A stretch of DNA of 64,000 nt from JAGQKC01 sp965223675 (lineage in GTDB: Bacteria; Nitrospirota; Nitrospiria; Nitrospirales; UBA8639): contig OZ245013.1 in assembly GCA_965223675.1 (NCBI GenBank), positions 1,860,001 to 1,924,000 of the forward strand, given 5' to 3'. Below are positions 16,767-24,505 of this stretch, one piece after another. The notes below the pieces were generated by a model, which was not told the origin of the DNA, did no database searches, and saw only the letters and a list, made by a program, of their open reading frames with translations. The position numbers and the translations under genes are program-made. Position 1 is the first letter of the stretch; each line of letters begins with the position of its first letter.

Positions 16767-17502
16767 GGGTCATGACTAGTTAAGCGGGTGATTTCGAAGA
16801 ACCTTGAGCATCAATTGATAGAGGTTTTGTCCTCGATGATTGAATCGAAATTCGCATTCTTTCAGATGCAGATAAAAGGTACTTTTACGAATCCCCCGAA
16901 ATCGGAGCAGTCGCGTTTTGGCAAACCCCCAGAACCCCTCAATCCCATTGACATGGACACGGCCTCGGACAAATTCATCCCTGCCATGATCGACCCGGAG
17001 ATGCTTACCATAGCCCACATCGACCAGGCCGTTATACCCTCGCCACCCATCCGAGTAAATCACACTGTCCAGGGTGACCTTCCCGCGAATAATCGCTTGC
17101 AGCGTGGGCTTCCGGCAATCTGGCACAAGCTCCGTATAGACGTGTCCATTGCGTTGGAAAATGCCAAAGACAATGGTTTTGCCGTAGGCTCCGCGACCTC
17201 GTTTCCCTTTGATGCGACGCGCTCCAAAGTAGGATTCATCGACTTCGACCTCGCCGCCGAACGGCGACTGGGCTTCACAGAATTCGGCGATACGCTCACG
17301 AAATGCTCGAACATATCGGTTGACCGTGTTGCGGTTCAACCCAGTCAGAAAGGCCATTTGTGAGGCTGTTAAATCTAAGACAAAATACCGCACAAGTTGG
17401 CGGACCTGCCCCGTTGAAATTCGTGCACGGTTGGCGTACCGATTTTTCCTTGTCATGACTGGAGATTATCGCCATTTCTACCTTCTTAACTAGTCATGAC
17501 CC
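16767..17502 (-). mobile_element. intact IS1595-type insertion sequence
   Basis: The ends are perfect 18-bp inverted repeats: GGGTCATGACTAGTTAAG at 16767-16784 and its complement at 17485-17502. They are flanked by identical 8-bp direct repeats TTAATTTA (16759-16766 and 17503-17510), the target-site duplication size of the IS1595 family. The element is 736 bp and holds one full transposase gene. Perfect ends and duplication imply a recent insertion that could still be active. Confidence 0.95.
16776..17456 (-). CDS. IS1595-family transposase (ISXO2-like DDE/DDD domain)
   Basis: The 226-residue transposase has an N-terminal HTH (LTASQMAFLTGLNRNTVNRYVRAFRERI) and the ISXO2-like catalytic domain: GGEVEVDESYFGARRIKGKRGRGAYGKTIVFGI, VIYSDGWRGYNGL, HVNGIEGFWGFAKTRL and LHLKECEFRFNHR. 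It catalyses cut-and-paste or copy-paste movement of the enclosing element. The N-terminal zinc ribbon seen in longer family members is not present, as in the short IS1016-like group. Confidence 0.93.
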   Translation of the reverse strand: MTRKNRYANRARISTGQVRQLVRYFVLDLTASQMAFLTGLNRNTVNRYVRAFRERIAEFCEAQSPFGGEVEVDESYFGARRIKGKRGRGAYGKTIVFGIFQRNGHVYTELVPDCRKPTLQAIIRGKVTLDSVIYSDGWRGYNGLVDVGYGKHLRVDHGRDEFVRGRVHVNGIEGFWGFAKTRLLRFRGIRKSTFYLHLKECEFRFNHRGQNLYQLMLKVLRNHPLN

Positions 17503-17577
17503 TTAATTTATTGTGAAGCCCTCCTTTGCAAAGAGAGGCAGAGGGGGAGGGAGATCTTCTAGCAGAAGACAGGCAAT

Positions 17578-17670
17578 CGTATGATTTTTCCACTCTTCCA
17601 AGCTTGCACAGCCACTTGATGCATCACCACTCGTTTATCCCCCTTTAAACCTCGCACTCTCACATTGACA
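17578..17670 (-). pseudogene. 3' fragment of a SnoaL-like gene
   Basis: On the minus strand this segment reads KGDKRVVMHQVAVQAWKSG then KIIR, a close match to the C-terminal KGDKHVVMHQVAVQTWKDG of the intact SnoaL-like gene at 18530-18877. The DNA is also clearly related. Homology stops abruptly around 17670, just before the operator of the PIN toxin-antitoxin pair, so the rest of the copy was lost or displaced. Confidence 0.75.
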
Positions 17671-17690
17671 GCATAGACACAAAACAGTAA

Positions 17691-17729
17691 GAAATCGTTA
17701 TGGTATCGAAATGGTACCATAACGATTTC
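17691..17729 (+). promoter_or_regulatory. operator of the RHH/PIN toxin-antitoxin pair
   Basis: GAAATCGTTATGGTA (17691-17705) is the exact reverse complement of 17715-17729, giving 15-bp perfect arms around a 9-bp spacer. It ends 13 bases before the antitoxin start, the expected place for autoregulation by an RHH antitoxin. Confidence 0.85.
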
Positions 17730-17742
17730 TACGGAGATCATC

Positions 17743-17985
17743 ATGGCAACATTAACTGTAAAGAATATTCCAGAACCTTTGGTAAAAAAACTCAAAAATC
17801 AAGCAGCACTCCACCGAAGAAGTCTCAACCATGAAGTCATTCGATGCTTGGAACAAGCAGCTGAGTGTGTTCCCCTCGACCCCAAGAATCTTATCGCACG
17901 AATGCGAGCTATTCGGAGAGTTCCGACAAAAACACGCCTCACGGATAGAAAGCTCTTGAAATTGAAAACCGAGGGACGGCCGTGA
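17743..17985 (+). CDS. FitA/VapB-like ribbon-helix-helix antitoxin
   Basis: The 80-residue protein opens TLTVKNIPEPLVKKLKNQAALHRRSLNHEVIRCLEQA, an Arc/FitA-type ribbon-helix-helix. The C-terminal arm (about residues 45-80) is basic and would bind the PIN toxin. It represses its own promoter at the palindrome upstream (17691-17729). GGAG lies seven bases before the ATG. Its stop overlaps the toxin start as GTGA. Confidence 0.88.
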   Translation: MATLTVKNIPEPLVKKLKNQAALHRRSLNHEVIRCLEQAAECVPLDPKNLIARMRAIRRVPTKTRLTDRKLLKLKTEGRP

Positions 17986-18389
17986 TCGTCACCGACACAA
18001 ATCTCCTCGTCTATCCCTACATAAAAGGTCAACGCACTAACCAAACTGAGGCAATTGTGGAAAAAGATCCCGAGTGGGCTGCGCCTCTTCTCTGGCGGTC
18101 AGAATTTCGCAATACCCTTATAGGCCTGGTCAGAAATCATGATTATGATCTTAATCTTGACCAGGCCTGTGAAATCGTGGATGAAGCTGAACGCTGGATG
18201 GCTGGAAGGGAATATACTATCGTCTCTCATCGCGTACTGAACCTTGCCGCACAGTCTGGATGTTCAGCCTATGACTCAGAGTTTGTCAGCCTCGCAGAAG
18301 ACTTAGGCGTCACCCTGGTGACGGCTGAACGCCAAATTCTTAAAGCCTTTCCAAAAATAGCTGTCACTCCAGAAAAATTCTTGTCATAA
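17982..18389 (+). CDS. VapC-type PIN-domain ribonuclease toxin
   Basis: The 135-residue product starts IVTDTNLLVYPYI, with the first conserved PIN Asp, then PLLWRSEFRNTL with the conserved Glu, and ends with YDSEFVSLAEDLGVTLVTAERQILKAFP carrying further acidic residues. These coordinate Mg/Mn for RNA cleavage; VapC toxins typically cut tRNA or rRNA. GTG start overlaps the antitoxin stop, indicating coupled translation. It is neighboured by SnoaL-like genes and a fresh IS, an accessory setting. Confidence 0.88.
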   Translation: MIVTDTNLLVYPYIKGQRTNQTEAIVEKDPEWAAPLLWRSEFRNTLIGLVRNHDYDLNLDQACEIVDEAERWMAGREYTIVSHRVLNLAAQSGCSAYDSEFVSLAEDLGVTLVTAERQILKAFPKIAVTPEKFLS

Positions 18390-18428
18390 CACCTTATGCT
18401 CTTCTAAAGTATTTTAACTTGTTACTAA

Positions 18429-18485
18429 GGCCCCCTCACTCTCCCCTGTTCCCCATCAAGTGGGGGCAAGGAGATTTGAGATGTA
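18429..18485. repeat. REP-like GC-rich repeat, copy 1
   Basis: Begins GGCCCCCTCACTCTCCCC and ends GGAGATTTGAGATGTA, with C-rich and G-rich arms that can fold. A related copy is at 22142-22196, and partial G-rich copies lie near 17535-17555 and 20768-20795. Copies 1 and 2 each lie just past the 3' end of a SnoaL-like gene. Such CCCTCACCC...GGGGAG repeats are widespread in bacterial genomes (from memory). Confidence 0.6.
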
Positions 18486-18529
18486 CCAGGAGAAAGTTAA
18501 AAATCTATTGGTGTGGCTCTACGCTCAAT

Positions 18530-18877
18530 CTACCCATGATAAAAATCTTCACGGATGATTTTGCCGTCTTTCCAGGTTTGCACAGCGACTTGATGCATCA
18601 CCACATGTTTGTCACCTTTAAATGTGACATCAAATGTCCACTCGATTGCGGCATGGTCACCATCAATAATCGTTCTTCCGACGGTCGCTCCATGAAACTC
18701 CTGAACACTATCCAGGAATTGTAATTCATACTCTCGATTTTTGGCTTTACCCACTCGTTCTTCGGTTCGATTTTCACTCATGACGACATTGTCCGCGTAA
18801 TAGGCATCAAAGGTCTCTAAAATTTTACCAGCCAAAATTCCATCAATAACAGCTTGTGCATGATTGTTTGAACTCAT
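18530..18877 (-). CDS. SnoaL-like (NTF2-superfamily) protein
   Basis: A 115-residue single-domain protein: AQAVIDGILAGKILETFDAYYADNVVMSENRTEERVGKAKNREYELQFLDSVQEFHGATVGRTIIDGDHAAIEWTFDVTF then MHQVAVQTWKDGKI. This is the alpha+beta cone of the SnoaL/NTF2 superfamily, which includes isomerases, dehydratases and non-enzymatic binders; substrate unknown. AGGAGGAGG lies upstream of ATG 18877. A broken copy of the same gene lies at 17578-17670. It follows the hydroquinone reductase gene on the same strand by 56 bases and may be in the MarR/pirin transcript. Confidence 0.82.
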   Translation of the reverse strand: MSSNNHAQAVIDGILAGKILETFDAYYADNVVMSENRTEERVGKAKNREYELQFLDSVQEFHGATVGRTIIDGDHAAIEWTFDVTFKGDKHVVMHQVAVQTWKDGKIIREDFYHG

Positions 18878-18933
18878 GACGTCCTCCTCCTAAAAATTTA
18901 AGATCGTTATTAAGAAACGTTCCCGTGATTCAT

Positions 18934-19878
18934 TTAACCGAGCCTCTCACGTCCATGAAGTGCTGTCAGGTCCTGAGCTGGTCCAACCGGGACGATACCA
19001 GTTGGATTAATATCATCATGGGTGATGTAGTAATGACGTTTAATATGGTCAAAGTTCACTGTTTCAGCAATGCCTTCGTGTTGGTACAGATCTTTGAGGT
19101 ATCCAAACAGATTGGGATAATCGATGATACGCCGAATATTGCACTTGAAATGCCCATGATAGACGGCATCAAATCGAATGAGCGTCACAAAGAGTTTCCA
19201 ATCCGTTTCAACGATCTCCGAACCGAAAAGATATCGTTGATTTGAAAGACAGTCCTCTAGCTGATCAAGCGTCTCGAATACATTGCGGACAGCCTTTTCA
19301 TAGGCACTTTGAGTTGTGGCAAATCCAGCTTGATACACCCCGTCATTCACATTCTCATAAATAACTGAATTTAGTTGATCGATATCAGTACGACGGGATT
19401 CTGGGTACAAGTCAATTTGATTATTCGTCAGTCGATTAAATGCCTGATTGAACATTCGCATAATATCGTCTTCAGAATTATTTACAATTTTCCGTGTGTG
19501 AGAATCCCATAAGACAGGGACTGTTACACGAGCTTGGTAGGTCGGATCAGTGGCTGTATAGGCTTCACTTAGGAACTGAAATCCATTAATGGGATCTTCA
19601 GAGTGACCTGGCCCCTTCCTGAATGCCCACCCACGGTCATCACGAATGGGATCCACAACCATCATGCCAATAACACTTTCCAGTCCTTTCAGTTTCCGCA
19701 CGATAACGGTTCGATGCGCCCAAGGACAGGCCAATGACACATAGAGATGATATCGACCGGATTCTGCCGGAAACTCCGATCCCCCGTCTTCGGTTATCCA
19801 GTTTCGAAATGCATCATCTTGTCGTTTAAACGCTCCATCTTCGGTTTGTTCATCTGGAAATTGTGCTTGCGGGTTCAT
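18934..19878 (-). CDS. glutathionyl-hydroquinone reductase (YqjG/ECM4-like GST)
   Basis: I start at ATG 19878, where ATGA overlaps the pirin stop and AGGAG lies upstream; a longer open frame to 20094 runs inside pirin and is unlikely. The 314-residue protein carries the signature SLACPWAHR with catalytic Cys51, then VIVRKLKGLE, and later YGHFKCNIRRI and LYQHEGIAETV, all typical of GS-HQRs. These enzymes reduce glutathionyl-hydroquinones in quinone detoxification, in the cytoplasm. Coupling to pirin and a nearby MarR regulator suggests an electrophile stress operon. Confidence 0.9.
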   Translation of the reverse strand: MNPQAQFPDEQTEDGAFKRQDDAFRNWITEDGGSEFPAESGRYHLYVSLACPWAHRTVIVRKLKGLESVIGMMVVDPIRDDRGWAFRKGPGHSEDPINGFQFLSEAYTATDPTYQARVTVPVLWDSHTRKIVNNSEDDIMRMFNQAFNRLTNNQIDLYPESRRTDIDQLNSVIYENVNDGVYQAGFATTQSAYEKAVRNVFETLDQLEDCLSNQRYLFGSEIVETDWKLFVTLIRFDAVYHGHFKCNIRRIIDYPNLFGYLKDLYQHEGIAETVNFDHIKRHYYITHDDINPTGIVPVGPAQDLTALHGRERLG

Positions 19879-20747
19879 GACTTTTCTCCTGCCCAAATAA
19901 ACGTACCTTTTTTGAGATCGGTTAAAGCCTGCTTTATCTCCTCTTGCGTGTTCATCACAAATGGCCCATATCGAGCAATGGGTTCTCCTAAGGGCTGTGC
20001 AGATACCAACAAAAATCGGATTGATTCCTCTGCCGTGACCACACGCAAGGCCTGTCCATCTTCTAAGACGACGAGCTTTGTCTGAGAGACCCAATCTTGG
20101 TGTTCTCCATTAGCGATCCCACCCTTGCCTTCGAACACATACATAAATGCGGTGTGCCCTTGAGGAATCAATTGATCAAAGGATGAATGGGGTGGAACCG
20201 TGACATCGAGATAGTTTGGACTGGCTGCAATGTCTTTCACAGCACCAGCAACCCCTTGTACATTTCCAGCAATCACGCGAACTTTCGCCCCACCCTCTAC
20301 CGTAACTTCAGGGATCTTTCCAGACGAAATATCTTGATATCGCGGTTGAGTCATTTTGAGTTTAGCCGGCAGATTGACCCACAGTTGAAATCCCGCATTG
20401 CCTTCAGGACGGACTTGCGGCATCTCCTCATGTAAAATCCCACCTCCCGCCGTCATCCATTGCACATCACCAGCTCCGATGCTCCCCTGGTTACCCAAGG
20501 TATCCCGATGATGGACTTCTCCAGCCAACATATAGGTCACAGTCTCAATGCCTCGATGCGGGTGCATCGGAAACCCTGCTTGATAATCCTCCGCATGTGG
20601 TGATCCAAAATGATCAAAAAGAAGAAATGGATCAAGATAATTTAATGTCTCACCCCCAAGACTCCTTTTTAGCTTCACACCAGCCCCTTCCATGACTGAC
20701 TTTGGTTCAACAATCGTTTTTACTTTTCTATATTGTGTACTCATCAT
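19875..20747 (-). CDS. pirin-family protein
   Basis: Product of about 290 residues with the pirin N-terminal cupin: LNYLDPFLLFDHFG, the metal site HPHRGIETVTYMLAGEVHHRDTLGN and MTAGGGILHEEMP (three His and one Glu). Pirins bind Fe; some are quercetinases, others redox sensors. Two ATGs at 20747 and 20744 are possible; GAGGTGA sits closer to the usual distance from the second. The stop overlaps the hydroquinone reductase start (ATGA). The MarR gene upstream on the same strand probably controls it. Confidence 0.9.
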   Translation of the reverse strand: MMSTQYRKVKTIVEPKSVMEGAGVKLKRSLGGETLNYLDPFLLFDHFGSPHAEDYQAGFPMHPHRGIETVTYMLAGEVHHRDTLGNQGSIGAGDVQWMTAGGGILHEEMPQVRPEGNAGFQLWVNLPAKLKMTQPRYQDISSGKIPEVTVEGGAKVRVIAGNVQGVAGAVKDIAASPNYLDVTVPPHSSFDQLIPQGHTAFMYVFEGKGGIANGEHQDWVSQTKLVVLEDGQALRVVTAEESIRFLLVSAQPLGEPIARYGPFVMNTQEEIKQALTDLKKGTFIWAGEKS

Positions 20748-20882
20748 TCACCTCGCTATTTTCCCCAATTCCCTCGCCCTTGAGGGAGAGGGAGAATTAA
20801 TTAGTAGTTGGACAGTCATGCTTGAAAATCAAATTAAATACAACTCAATACAACAATAATTAATACATGTCCTAGACAAATT

Positions 20883-21332
20883 CTACGTATCTTCAAAGCT
20901 ATCGCGCAGTCGTTTCAATAAAACCTTCATCTGCTTTACTTCAGTCTTCGTCAGAGCCTCTTCAAAATAGGGTTTAAGAAAGTCAGCATGTGCCGGAAAC
21001 ACTTTCTTATAGAGAGCCTCTCCCTGTTTTGTTAAATGAATGCGTATCGCCCGACGATCCCCTTTGACGGCTTTTCTCACGAGTAACCCCTTTGCTTCCA
21101 ACCGATCAAGCACGCCGGTCAACGTCCCTTTTGTAATGAGCGTGGCTTCGCCAAGCTCCGCACAGGTCAGGCCATCCGTCCCACCCAATTCTGCAATCAC
21201 ATCAAATTGCGCCGGCGTCAACCCCATGGACTCAATGTGCCGAGTCCCTACCCGAAAAAAGGCCAAATACGCCTCAACCAATGGTCTTAGCAGTGAAAGA
21301 TACGGATCTCGTCGATAGTCTGTGATCGGCAT
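20883..21332 (-). CDS. MarR-family transcriptional regulator
   Basis: The 149-residue winged-helix protein includes GLTPAQFDVIAELGGTDGLTCAELGEATLITKGTLTGVLDRLEAKGLLVRKAVKGDRRAIRIHLTKQGEALYKKV, the full MarR recognition helix and wing. MarR proteins dimerise on palindromes and release DNA upon ligand binding or oxidation. GGAG lies five to nine bases before ATG 21332. A 12-bp palindrome at 21367-21378 is a likely operator. The pirin and hydroquinone reductase genes follow on the same strand. Confidence 0.9.
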   Translation of the reverse strand: MPITDYRRDPYLSLLRPLVEAYLAFFRVGTRHIESMGLTPAQFDVIAELGGTDGLTCAELGEATLITKGTLTGVLDRLEAKGLLVRKAVKGDRRAIRIHLTKQGEALYKKVFPAHADFLKPYFEEALTKTEVKQMKVLLKRLRDSFEDT

Positions 21333-21366
21333 ATATTCTCCATCTATTATGTTCTAATTACAATAA

Positions 21367-21378
21367 TACTAATTAGTA
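21367..21378 (-). promoter_or_regulatory. candidate MarR operator
   Basis: TACTAATTAGTA is a perfect 12-bp palindrome 35 bases upstream of the MarR start, with a further CTAATTA at 21354-21360. Position and AT-rich symmetry fit MarR autorepression; not tested. Confidence 0.5.
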
Positions 21379-21448
21379 CTTTTGTCAAGACCAAAGGATA
21401 TTGTAACTAGAAAAATTTAGGTACTGACATAGGCTAGATAAAAGATCG

Positions 21449-21471
21449 AAAAGACTCCCGACCCCTTTTTT
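21449..21471 (+). repeat. dispersed short repeat, copy B
   Basis: A-run, GACTCCCGACCCC, then a T-run; essentially the same 23-bp unit as 1539-1561, some 20 kb away. Confidence 0.6.
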
Positions 21472-21616
21472 CTTTATAGATATGCAATAATTGGCTGGAA
21501 AGAGTGACTAACAAAACGATGGGGGAAATCTAATCGAAGGTTGGTTAAATCGGGTTAGAAGAAGGGCAATCATGCACCGACTGATGACCGGCATACAAAG
21601 AATCTATCTCAGAGAA

Positions 21617-21952
21617 TCACTTCTCATCCTTACCCTCTTGTTGTTGAAGCAATGCCAATTCAATTTTTTTGGCCTGGACTTTTCTATTCCGAAGTCCATT
21701 AAACCATTCATCCAGATGCTGAAAGAGCCAAATTGCAAAAAAGACTGACAATGTCGTCATACACAGATACCACACTACGGTGTAGCTAGACATCAATCCC
21801 AGAGATTTCAGCCACGGTATCACCCAAAACCACACGATAACGGCGACCGTTGGCAACACAAAAAAATTGAGCGGCGCCAAATAATCTCGAAGAGTCTTGG
21901 GGATCGACTCTTCTGCTTGTTGATCCATCTCTTTTTTGACATTCTTAGGCAT
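21617..21952 (-). CDS. small two-helix membrane protein, unknown
   Basis: The 111-residue product has two predicted membrane helices, FFVLPTVAVIVWFWVIPWL and TVVWYLCMTTLSVFFAIWLF, flanked by a charged N-terminus and a C-terminal Lys/Gln-rich tail. No catalytic motif is visible and I do not recognise the family. No strong ribosome site precedes ATG 21952. It is flanked by accessory genes on the same strand, with no clear operon partner. Confidence 0.6.
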   Translation of the reverse strand: MPKNVKKEMDQQAEESIPKTLRDYLAPLNFFVLPTVAVIVWFWVIPWLKSLGLMSSYTVVWYLCMTTLSVFFAIWLFQHLDEWFNGLRNRKVQAKKIELALLQQQEGKDEK

Positions 21953-22141
21953 TGATATTGAGAAATTCCACTCAGCCTCGTGGATCCAGCTATATCGGAC
22001 TTCTATGCTCGATCAAAGTCGAAGAAATCAACAGCTGACAGGACTTCTGACTGGAAAAGAGATTTGCACGTGTTACCCTGATTGATTCCGGATAGGTAAA
22101 TGGTAAGACAACTTTACTATTGTGTTGTCACTTTTCATTAA

Positions 22142-22196
22142 GCCCCCTCACCCTTATCCTCTCCCCTATCGGATGGGGCGAGGGGATTTGAGGTGT
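22142..22196. repeat. REP-like GC-rich repeat, copy 2
   Basis: GCCCCCTCACCCTTATCCTCTCCCC at the left is mirrored by GGATGGGGCGAGGGGATTTGAGGTGTA at the right; related to 18429-18485. It lies about 90 bases past the 3' end of the next SnoaL-like gene. Confidence 0.6.
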
Positions 22197-22287
22197 AGTG
22201 GTTCTAAAGTCAAACACTATAATCAATTGGCACAGTCGGTTGGGATGGTCTATGAATGGATGGCTGTCTTATCTCAAGTTTTAATCG

Positions 22288-22668
22288 TTATTCCAATGCC
22301 TCAAAGTCATCCTCGCGAAGCTTGACGGTTCCATCCTCCTGCAATACCCACAATTCTTTATGAATCACCCCTTCCGCCTTATTCATTTTCCATCGAGCGG
22401 TTAAGACGACACTCGTCTCATCAATGACTTCAAGATTGGGCTCGATATAGGTCACATCTGAAAAGCCCTCATCGATGAGCCTCTGCCAAAATTGCTGAAT
22501 TTCACGAGTGCCCGTGCACGTCCCAAACGGTCTCGCATGCATAACAGCGTTATCTTCATACTGAGCGGCACATTCCGATGCATGGCCAGCGTTAAACGCG
22601 TTTTTCCATTTTTCACTCGCGACATAGACTGCCGCGATCACCTTATTAGTCTGTTCTTCATTCATCAT
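22288..22668 (-). CDS. SnoaL/DUF4440-like (NTF2-superfamily) protein
   Basis: A 126-residue protein with the NTF2-like layout: ASEKWKNAFNAGHASECAAQYEDNAVMHARPFGTCTGTREIQQFWQRLIDEGF, then VVLTARWKMNKAEGVIHKELWV and a C-terminal REDDFEALE. Substrate unknown. It resembles the SnoaL-like gene at 18530 in fold but is diverged. AAGGAG stands 11 bases before ATG 22668. The start codon lies inside a palindrome (TCATACG-T-CGTATGA, 22665-22679) that could limit ribosome access or bind a regulator. Confidence 0.75.
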   Translation of the reverse strand: MMNEEQTNKVIAAVYVASEKWKNAFNAGHASECAAQYEDNAVMHARPFGTCTGTREIQQFWQRLIDEGFSDVTYIEPNLEVIDETSVVLTARWKMNKAEGVIHKELWVLQEDGTVKLREDDFEALE

Positions 22669-22879
22669 ACGTCGTATGACTCCTTACAACATTTACGGGC
22701 AATTTTCTGCTTCACTGCATTAATCATAGTATTAAGTAGGGTCCCAAATCATGCAGACCTTTTAAAAAGATGTCAACGCACACCACACCATGTGCGTACA
22801 AGATCTATACAATCAACGTTCCAAGCTTCCTTTGATCCACCTAGGCTCATACCGAGCAACTTGCACAACGGAAGTAAGG

Positions 22880-22901
22880 GTATTACAATTAAAAGTAATA
22901 C
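22880..22901 (+). promoter_or_regulatory. candidate operator of the AbrB/PIN pair
   Basis: GTATTAC (22880-22886) and GTAATAC (22895-22901) form a perfect 7-bp inverted repeat with an 8-bp A-rich spacer, ending 20 bases before the antitoxin start. Confidence 0.6.
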
Positions 22902-22921
22902 TTCAAATTGAAAGGCACATC

Positions 22922-23146
22922 ATGCGTATCACGACAAAGGGACAGGTCACTATTCCTCAGCACATTCGTGAAAAACTGCACTTGACTCCGCACAGTGAAG
23001 TAGAATTTGTTGAAGAAAAAGGGCGAGTCTTTCTCACAAAAGTCAAAGGACAAAGCACGAGAAACCGATTTCGTCGACTGCGTGGTGTTGGCAGTGTCCG
23101 GATGACCACTGACGAAATCATGGCTCTCACTCGTCGAAACACATGA
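22922..23146 (+). CDS. AbrB/SpoVT-type antitoxin
   Basis: I start at ATG 22922, giving 74 residues beginning RITTKGQVTIPQHIREKLHL, the swapped-hairpin AbrB/MazE DNA-binding fold; an upstream extension to 22790 adds unrelated residues across the operator. The C-terminal arm (RNRFRRLRGVGSVRMTTDEIMALTR) is the VapB toxin-binding part. It should autorepress via 22880-22901. Its stop overlaps the toxin start as ATGA. Confidence 0.88.
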   Translation: MRITTKGQVTIPQHIREKLHLTPHSEVEFVEEKGRVFLTKVKGQSTRNRFRRLRGVGSVRMTTDEIMALTRRNT

Positions 23147-23559
23147 ACGGAACATTAGTCGATTCTAATGTGCTGCTCGATGTATTCTTGGATGACCCTA
23201 AATGGGCTGAATGGTCTGAGTCGCAATTAGCCTATTATGGCTCTCAGTCTGACCTCTATCTTAACCCCATCATTTATTCTGAGGTCTCGATCGGATTTTT
23301 AAAAATCGAAGAACTGGAGCAAGCACTTAACGATGGTGGGTTTCGATACCTGACACTCCCGAAAGAAGCATTGTTTTTAGCCGGCAAGATATTCCTCAAG
23401 TATCGAAAACACAAGGGAGAAAAGCGGTCACCACTGCCAGACTTTTATATTGGAGCCCACGCCTCCATACTTGGACTTCAACTTTTGACTCGAGATACAA
23501 AGCGGTACAAAACGTATTTTCCCGCATTAACACTTATTTCGCCACAATCAGCCTATTAA
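23143..23559 (+). CDS. VapC-type PIN-domain ribonuclease toxin
   Basis: The 138-residue protein starts TLVDSNVLLDVFLDD (first PIN Asp7), has NPIIYSEVSIGF with the conserved Glu, and LPDFYIGAHASILGLQLLTRDTKRYKTYFP with two further Asp. This four-acid metal site is complete, so the ribonuclease is probably active unless bound by its antitoxin. ATG overlaps the antitoxin stop. It is the third toxin-antitoxin pair in 21 kb. It shares fold but little sequence with the toxin at 17982. Confidence 0.9.
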   Translation: MNGTLVDSNVLLDVFLDDPKWAEWSESQLAYYGSQSDLYLNPIIYSEVSIGFLKIEELEQALNDGGFRYLTLPKEALFLAGKIFLKYRKHKGEKRSPLPDFYIGAHASILGLQLLTRDTKRYKTYFPALTLISPQSAY

Positions 23560-23595
23560 GCACTGTACGAATCCTTCCTTTATGACAAAGAACTG

Positions 23596-24213
23596 ATGGA
23601 AATTGCTCAAACAAATCTTTCTTTTACCGATTCGTCTGAAAATCGAATTTCGGCTAACCTCGCAGAGCCTACATCAAAGACGAATCACATTGTCGTCCTC
23701 TGCCATGGCTTCCTTTCTAATAAACACAGTAACACCAATCGACGTTTAACGGAATTACTCGTTGACAAAGGAATCAGAACGTTTTGTTTTGATTGGTTTA
23801 GGATGGGTGAATCCGAAGGCACTTTTGCGGATCTCACGGTCGATGTGTGTTGCGATCAACTCCTACAAGCCTTATCCCTTGTCCGATCTAACGGCTATTC
23901 CAAAATCGGTCTCGTGGGTTCGAGTTATGGGGGGCTCATCGCCACGTTAGTCGATTCGGGTGATGTTGATTTAGCGGTCCTTGGTCTTAAATGCCCCGTC
24001 CCCGACTTTCCAGAGATGCTTCAGTTAGAATTTGGACAAGAAGCCATGAAGCGATGGCAATCGACTGGGGAAATCCCAGATGTCACAGGCTGTGATCGTC
24101 CGATCGAACTCCAGTATGCTTTTTTTGAAAATTGCCTGACCTATGATGCCTATGCTGCAGCACGAACGATCAACATTCCGACGCTCATTGTCCATGGTGA
24201 CCAGGATGTATAG
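23596..24213 (+). pseudogene. truncated alpha/beta hydrolase
   Basis: The 205 residues are close to residues 1-205 of the intact hydrolase at 30333-31112: VVLCHGFLSNK, TFCFDWFRMGESEG, the nucleophile elbow GLVGSSYGG, LGLKCPVPDFPEMLQLEFG and LIVHGDQD. It stops directly after the catalytic Asp region, so the last 50 residues, including the catalytic His (ANHHF in the full copy), are missing. The active site is incomplete and the product is probably inactive or unstable. Downstream DNA (24214 on) shows no sign of the lost end. Confidence 0.8.
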
Positions 24214-24505
24214 GGGTCAGATCGTTTGTTGAATAATTATCAAATCAGCAAAATCCTACTCGAGCTCATCAGCCCACCACGCGAATCAATCCTCCTATGA
24301 ATTTATTACACACCAATTGTCTCCTCACAGAATTACTGACTGCAAAGGGACCCTGCAGGTGTTACTTGGATTGGATGTTTCTGAAGAAAGGCTCGGAGTT
24401 CTAATCGTCGTTATCTGACATGACAACACTTCGACAAATGGTATCGTATAAGGCGATCCTCCAATCGATTTTGTGCTTTCCAGTATTGTGATGAGATCAT
24501 CATAA
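24214..24505. other. intergenic, nothing supported
   Basis: Follows the broken end of the hydrolase copy. No gene, clear promoter or terminator found. The multi-hairpin element starts at 24506. Confidence 0.5.
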
